Shown: positions 5,596 through 9,148 of the stretch, piece by piece | Numbering within the stretch: position 1 is the first letter of the stretch | Layout of the letters: each line of letters opens with the position of its first letter | Assembly: GCA_045637485.1 (NCBI GenBank) | Contig: JAZTZK010000126.1 | Location: forward strand, 1-9,148 | Length of the DNA: 9,148 bases | Reading direction: 5' to 3' | DNA from: UBA2862 sp045637485 | GTDB taxonomy: Bacteria > Bacillota > Clostridia > Christensenellales > Aristaeellaceae | Notes under the pieces: model-generated | The model's database searches: none | The model's input: the letters and a program-made list of their open reading frames with translations, nothing else | Told to the model about the DNA's origin: nothing | Position numbers and translations under genes: made by a program

Positions 5596-5614
5596 GGGCG
5601 ATTAGAAATCGCCC
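5596..5614. repeat. Palindromic repeat overlapping the modA 3' end
   Basis: GGGCGATT (5596-5603) and AATCGCCC (5607-5614) form an 8-bp perfect stem with a 3-base loop AGA. On the minus strand the palindrome covers the final codons and the TAA of modA (5604-5602). Its flank on that strand, starting CTGTAGGGGCG, looks like a type of intergenic repeat common in Clostridia genomes; that resemblance is from memory and needs a search. Together with 5550-5580 it makes a composite repeat cluster. Confidence 0.65.
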
Positions 5615-6414
5615 CTACAGAGCGGTGTGAAGCCCACCGAGGCAAACACTTCGGCGCACGCGTCCGTTTGCAGATAGGCCAGGAAATCCAAGGCCGCCAG
5701 GGGAGCCGCCGCGGTCTTGAGCACCGCCGCCGGGTACACCACCCGACCGCCGCACATCGCCTCGGTGGCCTCGTCCACGACCGTCAGGCCGGCCGAGAAG
5801 GCGTCGGTGCCATAGATGATGCCGCAGTCCACGGAGTGCTCGGCCACCTGCGTGGTCACCTCCTTGACGTTGGAGCCGTAGGTCAGCTTCCCGGAGACGG
5901 CGGCTTCGTCGATGCCGTAGTATTCAAACAGCTTTCGGGTATACTGGCCCACGGGCACGTCGCTGTTGCCAATGGCCAGCAGGATATCCCCGTCCTTCAG
6001 CAGTTCGGCCAGCTGGTCAAAGCCTTCGACGCCCCTGGGATTGCCGTCGGGCACCGCCAGCGTCACTTTGTTCTCCAGCAGGTCGACGCGGGTGGCGCGG
6101 TCCACAAAGTCCAGCCCCTCGGTGTTCACCTCGGGGGAGGCGTCGATGTCCAGCTGGTCCATCTGCTTCTTCGCCGCGGAAATGAAAAGGTCGCAGGGCG
6201 CGCCCTCCTGGATCTGGGTCTTGAGGGTACCGGACGAATCGAAGTTGCAGATGACCGTCACGTCAGGATGCTCCGCCATGTAACGTCCGGCGCATTCGGT
6301 GAGTGTCTCCGTCATCGAGGCGGCGGCGAACACGATGACCTCGGTCTCCGCCAGGGCGTCGGCGCAGCCGATCAGCAGCGCCAGCACAGTCAGCAGGGTC
6401 AGGATCCTACTCAT
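5602..6414 (-). CDS. modA: Molybdate ABC transporter substrate-binding lipoprotein
   Basis: This extracytoplasmic protein captures molybdate (possibly tungstate) for ModBC. The 270 residues begin with a signal peptide (1-16) and a lipobox LIGC (14-17), so Cys17 would be lipid-anchored; a secondary ALA site (20-22) could allow ordinary cleavage. Family features are VIVFAAASMTETL (27-39), with the oxyanion-binding Ser33, FDSSGTL (58-64), GAPCDLFISA (71-80), SDVPVGQY (151-158), YGSNVKEV (179-186) and GIIYGTDA (198-205). I chose ATG 6414 because GGAGG (6424-6428) lies nine bases upstream; in-frame ATGs at 6420 and 6447 are alternatives. The last residues, CRGDF, and the stop come from a palindromic repeat and probably replace the original C-terminus. 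The gene follows xdhC by 103 bases. Confidence 0.94.
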   Translation of the reverse strand: MSRILTLLTVLALLIGCADALAETEVIVFAAASMTETLTECAGRYMAEHPDVTVICNFDSSGTLKTQIQEGAPCDLFISAAKKQMDQLDIDASPEVNTEGLDFVDRATRVDLLENKVTLAVPDGNPRGVEGFDQLAELLKDGDILLAIGNSDVPVGQYTRKLFEYYGIDEAAVSGKLTYGSNVKEVTTQVAEHSVDCGIIYGTDAFSAGLTVVDEATEAMCGGRVVYPAAVLKTAAAPLAALDFLAYLQTDACAEVFASVGFTPLCRGDF

Positions 6415-6517
6415 GATCATACACCTCCAGGCACGCTTTTGATTCATTGAAAAGGCGCTTCTCCTCCGGCTTTGCGGCCTGGATAATGCGCCTGTCCAGT
6501 CTTTTTAATGGGTTGCT
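6407..6517 (-). other. Open frame continuing in phase after the xdhC stop
   Basis: After the TGA of xdhC (6520-6518) the same frame stays open for 36 codons and ends in a TAG at 6409-6407, overlapping the first codons of modA. The predicted residues are charged and helix-like (for example QAAKPEEKRLFNESKACLEV, codons 13-32) and look more like protein than spacer. There is no ATG, GTG or TTG near its start with a ribosome binding site. It could be a decayed C-terminal extension, the remnant of a lost gene between xdhC and modA, or chance. I do not recognise the sequence. Confidence 0.3.
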
Positions 6518-7588
6518 TCAGCCCCTGTCCGCCTCGATCGCTTCGATGAGCACGGTCACCTCGCCGCCGCAGGCCATGCCGTCCTCCGCCGCGGCGTCCG
6601 CGTCAAGGCGCGCCTTGTACAGGCAGGGTTCCGTCTCGCCCGCCTGAAGCCTCCGGCAGGCGGCGCGGATCACCTCGCCCTCCACCGAACCGCCGCCGAC
6701 GGTGCCGAGGGTGCGCCCGTCCGGCCACACCAGCATCCGCGCGCCGGGGCCTCTGGGCGCGCTGCCCCTGCGTTCCACTACGGTGGCCAGCGCTTTGGGC
6801 ACCCCCTGCGCCGCCGGGTCGACGATCGCCTGCAGCAGCTCCCGGGACCAGACGGCGTTGCGCCCGGCCCGGTTTTTTTCCCGTATGATCTCAGCCATGA
6901 TGGATACGGCGATCTCCTCCGGCGTCTCCGCGCCGATGTCCAGGCCGATGGGCATGTGTACCCCTTCGATGACCGCCGGGGCGCATCCCCTGGCCTCGAT
7001 CAGATGCTGTTTCACCAGCGCCACCCGCCTGCGGGAGCCGATCATGCCGATGTAGGCGTGGGGCTTCCGGCTGACGGCGTCGAGGCACTTTATGTCGCTG
7101 CCATGTCCCCGGGTGACGATGACGAAGAAGGTATCCCCGCCCCCCGGAATCTGTTTCAGGGCTTCCTCAAACGGCGCGCAGATCACCCGCTCCGCCCCGG
7201 CCTCCTGCGCGTTCCGGGCGAAGGCGGGCCGGTCCTCCAGCACGGTGACGGGCATGCCGAGCAGCCGGGCAATGCGAATCACCGGTATCGCCACATGCCC
7301 GCCGCCGCAGACGACCAGGGTCTTTTCCCGCCCCAACGGCTCGCAAAAGACCTGCTGGCCGTCAATTTCAAGCGTGCCGCATCCTAAAGGGCCAGCTTCG
7401 CGTCCGCCGTCGATATCCCGTATCTCGTCGATATTGCGGGCGAAGAAGCCCTCCTCGTCCCGCTCCCATTGCAGTGCGCCGGAGGAAAGCAGGCACTTGT
7501 CGCCGAAATCCCGGCCCTCGATCACCGTCAACACGGCGCTATGGGCATCGGCATCGGCCGTCGCCAGCAGGCGATACAACGTCAGCAT
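6518..7588 (-). CDS. xdhC: XdhC-family molybdenum hydroxylase maturation factor
   Basis: XdhC proteins bind molybdenum cofactor and help sulfurate and insert it into xanthine-dehydrogenase or aldehyde-oxidoreductase type enzymes. In this 356-residue protein a Rossmann XdhC_C domain comes first: LVVCGGGHVAIPV (91-103), EDRPAFA (118-124), VTRGHGSD (158-165), GMIGSRRR (181-188) and GLDIGAETPEEIAV (215-228). The CoxI-type domain follows: RRGSAPRGPGARMLV (273-287), GTVGGGSVEGEV (295-306) and ACGGEVTV (339-346). Canonical XdhC has the opposite order. The first 90 residues (AVLTVIEGRDFGDK at 18-31) look like a reduced, divergent copy of a CoxI half. ATG 7588 is preferred over 7612 because AGGTGAG, overlapping the abfA stop, lies six bases upstream; abfA and xdhC are seven bases apart and probably translationally coupled. 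No client enzyme is in the window. Confidence 0.92.
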   Translation of the reverse strand: MLTLYRLLATADADAHSAVLTVIEGRDFGDKCLLSSGALQWERDEEGFFARNIDEIRDIDGGREAGPLGCGTLEIDGQQVFCEPLGREKTLVVCGGGHVAIPVIRIARLLGMPVTVLEDRPAFARNAQEAGAERVICAPFEEALKQIPGGGDTFFVIVTRGHGSDIKCLDAVSRKPHAYIGMIGSRRRVALVKQHLIEARGCAPAVIEGVHMPIGLDIGAETPEEIAVSIMAEIIREKNRAGRNAVWSRELLQAIVDPAAQGVPKALATVVERRGSAPRGPGARMLVWPDGRTLGTVGGGSVEGEVIRAACRRLQAGETEPCLYKARLDADAAAEDGMACGGEVTVLIEAIEADRG

Positions 7589-7595
7589 TATCGGC

Positions 7596-9110
7596 TCACC
7601 TTCCGCCGACAAAGCGCAGCACGTTCCAGCTGAGGGCGGGAAGCGCGATCCGGGCCTTGCCGCCCTCGACCGTCCCGCCTGGGCCCGCCTTCGGGGCCAC
7701 GTTCATCGGGTTTTCCTCGGTGTTGACAGCCTTGGTGTCGTCGTGACGCAGCAGTATGTGCTCCTCCAGGCGCATGTCGCCGAAGGCCCGCAGGTCGATG
7801 TCCAGGCAGAAATCCTCGCCCATGTCCCGGTTCACGGCAAACACGGTCACGCTCCCGTCGTCGCCCAGGGTCGCCGTGGCGTCGATCAGCGGCACGCCCT
7901 CGTAATCCGAACAGTCGTACACCGGCGTGTCCACCAGCGCCAGCAGCGCCGTGCCCCGCCCGTACTTCGAGGCATGCAGGAAGGGCCAGTAGATCGTCTG
8001 GGCCCAGGCGCCGCCGCCGTTTCGGGTCATGATGGGGGCGATGACGTTCACCAGCTGGGCCAGGCATGCCACCTTCACCCGGTCGGCATTGCGCAGGAAG
8101 GTAATCAGCATGCTGCCCGCCAGCAGGGCGTCCTCGAAGTTGTAGATGTCCTCCAGCAGCGGCAGGGCCTGGCCCCAGCGGTCCCGCTTCTTGATCTCCT
8201 CATCCTGCGCGTTGGAGTGGTACCACACGTTCCACTCGTCGAAGGACAGGTTCAGCTGCTTCTTCGAGTGCTTCTTTCCCTTCACCGCGTCGCAGATGGC
8301 AATCACCGATTTGATGAAATCATCCAGGTCCATTGAGCGGGCCAGGAAGTCCGGGGTATCGTTGGTGGGATTGCCGTAGTAACGGTGCAGCGAGACATAG
8401 TCGACGTTGTCATAGCACTCGTTCAGCATCGTCAGCTCCCAATCCCCGAAAGTGGGCATGCCGGAGCCGGAGGAGCCGCAGGCCACCACCTCGATGGAGG
8501 GGTCCACCCACTTCATCAGCTTGGCGGACTCGTTGGCGATGCGGCCGTATTCAAAGGCCGTCTTGCTGCCCATCTGCCAGTGACCGTCCATCTCGTTGCC
8601 CAGGCACCACAGCTTGATGCCCAGGGGCTCCCTGCTCCCGTTGGCGATGCGCATGTCGGAGAATTTGCTGCCGCCGGGATGGTTGGCGTACTCCACCACA
8701 TCCCGGGCGTTCTCCGGCCCCCTCGTACCCAGGTTGATGGCATACATCACCTCGGTATTCGCCTTCTTCGCCCAGGCGGCGAACTCGTGCAGGCCCACGG
8801 CGTTGGTCTCGGTGGTAAACCAGGCCAGATCCAGCCGCTTCGGGCGCTTTTCGACGGGCCCGACGCTGTCCTCCCAGTTGAAGCCGGAGACGAAATTGCC
8901 GCCGGGATAGCGCACCACCGGCACTCCCAGCTCCCGGACCAGCTTCAAAACATCCTTCCGGAAGCCCTGTTCGTCGGCCTGCGGGTGGCCGGGCTCATAG
9001 ATGCCGCCGTAGACCGCGCGACCCAGGTGCTCGATAAAGGAGCCATAGACGCGCGGGTCGATCCTTCCAACGACATAATCCCTATCCAGTATCATCGAAG
9101 CGTTTTTCAT
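7596..9110 (-). CDS. abfA: Intracellular alpha-L-arabinofuranosidase, GH51
   Basis: This retaining glycoside hydrolase removes terminal alpha-L-arabinofuranosyl residues from arabinan, arabinoxylan and derived oligosaccharides. The 504 residues match the usual size of cytoplasmic GH51 enzymes, and no signal peptide is visible, so it should act on imported oligosaccharides. Residues 1 to about 380 form the (beta/alpha)8 barrel. Marks are YGSFIEHLGRAVYGGIYEP (22-40), VRYPGGNFVSGFNWED (66-81), LGNEMDG (170-176) with acid/base Glu173, SLHRYYGN (240-247), and LSFDEWNVWYH (288-298) with nucleophile Glu292. The C-terminal beta-sandwich (about 385-504) includes VTVFAVNRD and ends in ALSWNVLRF. The ribosome binding site GGGGAGGT is at 9121-9128, ten bases upstream. 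It is the first visible gene of the leftward unit; the promoter and any upstream sugar genes lie beyond the right edge. Confidence 0.96.
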   Translation of the reverse strand: MKNASMILDRDYVVGRIDPRVYGSFIEHLGRAVYGGIYEPGHPQADEQGFRKDVLKLVRELGVPVVRYPGGNFVSGFNWEDSVGPVEKRPKRLDLAWFTTETNAVGLHEFAAWAKKANTEVMYAINLGTRGPENARDVVEYANHPGGSKFSDMRIANGSREPLGIKLWCLGNEMDGHWQMGSKTAFEYGRIANESAKLMKWVDPSIEVVACGSSGSGMPTFGDWELTMLNECYDNVDYVSLHRYYGNPTNDTPDFLARSMDLDDFIKSVIAICDAVKGKKHSKKQLNLSFDEWNVWYHSNAQDEEIKKRDRWGQALPLLEDIYNFEDALLAGSMLITFLRNADRVKVACLAQLVNVIAPIMTRNGGGAWAQTIYWPFLHASKYGRGTALLALVDTPVYDCSDYEGVPLIDATATLGDDGSVTVFAVNRDMGEDFCLDIDLRAFGDMRLEEHILLRHDDTKAVNTEENPMNVAPKAGPGGTVEGGKARIALPALSWNVLRFVGGR

Positions 9111-9148
9111 GGTCTATACAACCTCCCCTGATAAATACAGAGCATCAC

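Noticed and set aside
5578..6450. 290-residue plus-strand open frame opposite modA
   Set aside because: It is antisense to modA, has repeated HL/GH-rich composition and no ribosome binding site or domain.
6415..6517. A molybdenum-cofactor (Moco) RNA motif or ModE operator upstream of modA
   Set aside because: The 103 bases show no recognisable Moco RNA core and no ModE-type palindrome.
6478..6520. Possible selenocysteine UGA at the xdhC end, with a CTGGA/TCCAG hairpin about 19 bases downstream
   Set aside because: The XdhC domain is complete before the TGA, the stem is only 5 bp with a large loop, and Sec at this spot has no family precedent that I know of. The in-frame continuation is reported as a separate observation instead.
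7092..8336. 414-residue plus-strand open frame opposite xdhC and abfA
   Set aside because: It spans two well-supported minus-strand genes and has no family signs of its own.
1..9148. CRISPR arrays, tRNA genes, insertion-sequence transposases or phage genes
   Set aside because: No regularly spaced repeats, cloverleaf-like sequences, or transposase or phage reading frames were found on either strand.

Overview
The window looks like a chromosomal segment of an uncultured, GC-rich member of the Bacillota, most likely a Clostridia lineage of the gut type. Three things suggest this: an L7Ae-like K-turn protein gene next to rpsL, strong AGGAGG ribosome binding sites, and a ModC/XdhC variant pair of the kind I associate with Clostridia. 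The exact lineage is an inference. Nothing here looks like a phage, plasmid or transposon, and no tRNA, rRNA, CRISPR array or riboswitch was recognised. Eight complete or near-complete gene families are clear.

Layout. (1) Positions 1-989, minus strand: the start of the str ribosomal cluster. A near-consensus promoter reads into the ybxF-like L7Ae gene, then rpsL, then the ribosome binding site of a gene just beyond the left edge (rpsG expected). (2) Positions 955-1300: a divergent intergenic region carrying the str promoter, an AT-rich -10 element for the rightward unit, and a small leader hairpin. (3) Positions 1301-3653, plus strand: a three-gene unit of a six-TM diguanylate cyclase (GGEEF), a CinA-C/PncC-type amidohydrolase, and a beta-phosphoglucomutase-like HAD hydrolase. 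(4) Positions 3667-3718: a very strong palindrome between the convergent units, probably a bidirectional terminator or a dispersed palindromic element. (5) Positions 9110-3735, minus strand: abfA (GH51 arabinofuranosidase), xdhC (molybdenum-hydroxylase maturation factor with reversed domain order), modA, a palindromic repeat cluster, modB and modC.

How the genes work together. modABC imports molybdate, and XdhC normally helps insert sulfurated molybdenum cofactor into xanthine-dehydrogenase-type enzymes, so those four genes form a molybdenum supply and maturation set. No molybdenum enzyme or cofactor-synthesis gene lies in the window, so the client must be elsewhere. The set follows the arabinofuranosidase gene by only 7 bases, with the xdhC ribosome binding site overlapping the abfA stop. 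This suggests co-transcription of hemicellulose-sugar release with molybdoenzyme support. The rightward unit joins c-di-GMP synthesis to two small metabolite-repair or housekeeping hydrolases.

Most unusual points: S12 carries Arg at position 88, the classical streptomycin-resistance position. A palindromic repeat appears to supply the last codons and stop of modA. XdhC has its Rossmann domain before its CoxI-type domain. A protein-like 36-codon open frame follows the xdhC stop in the same frame.
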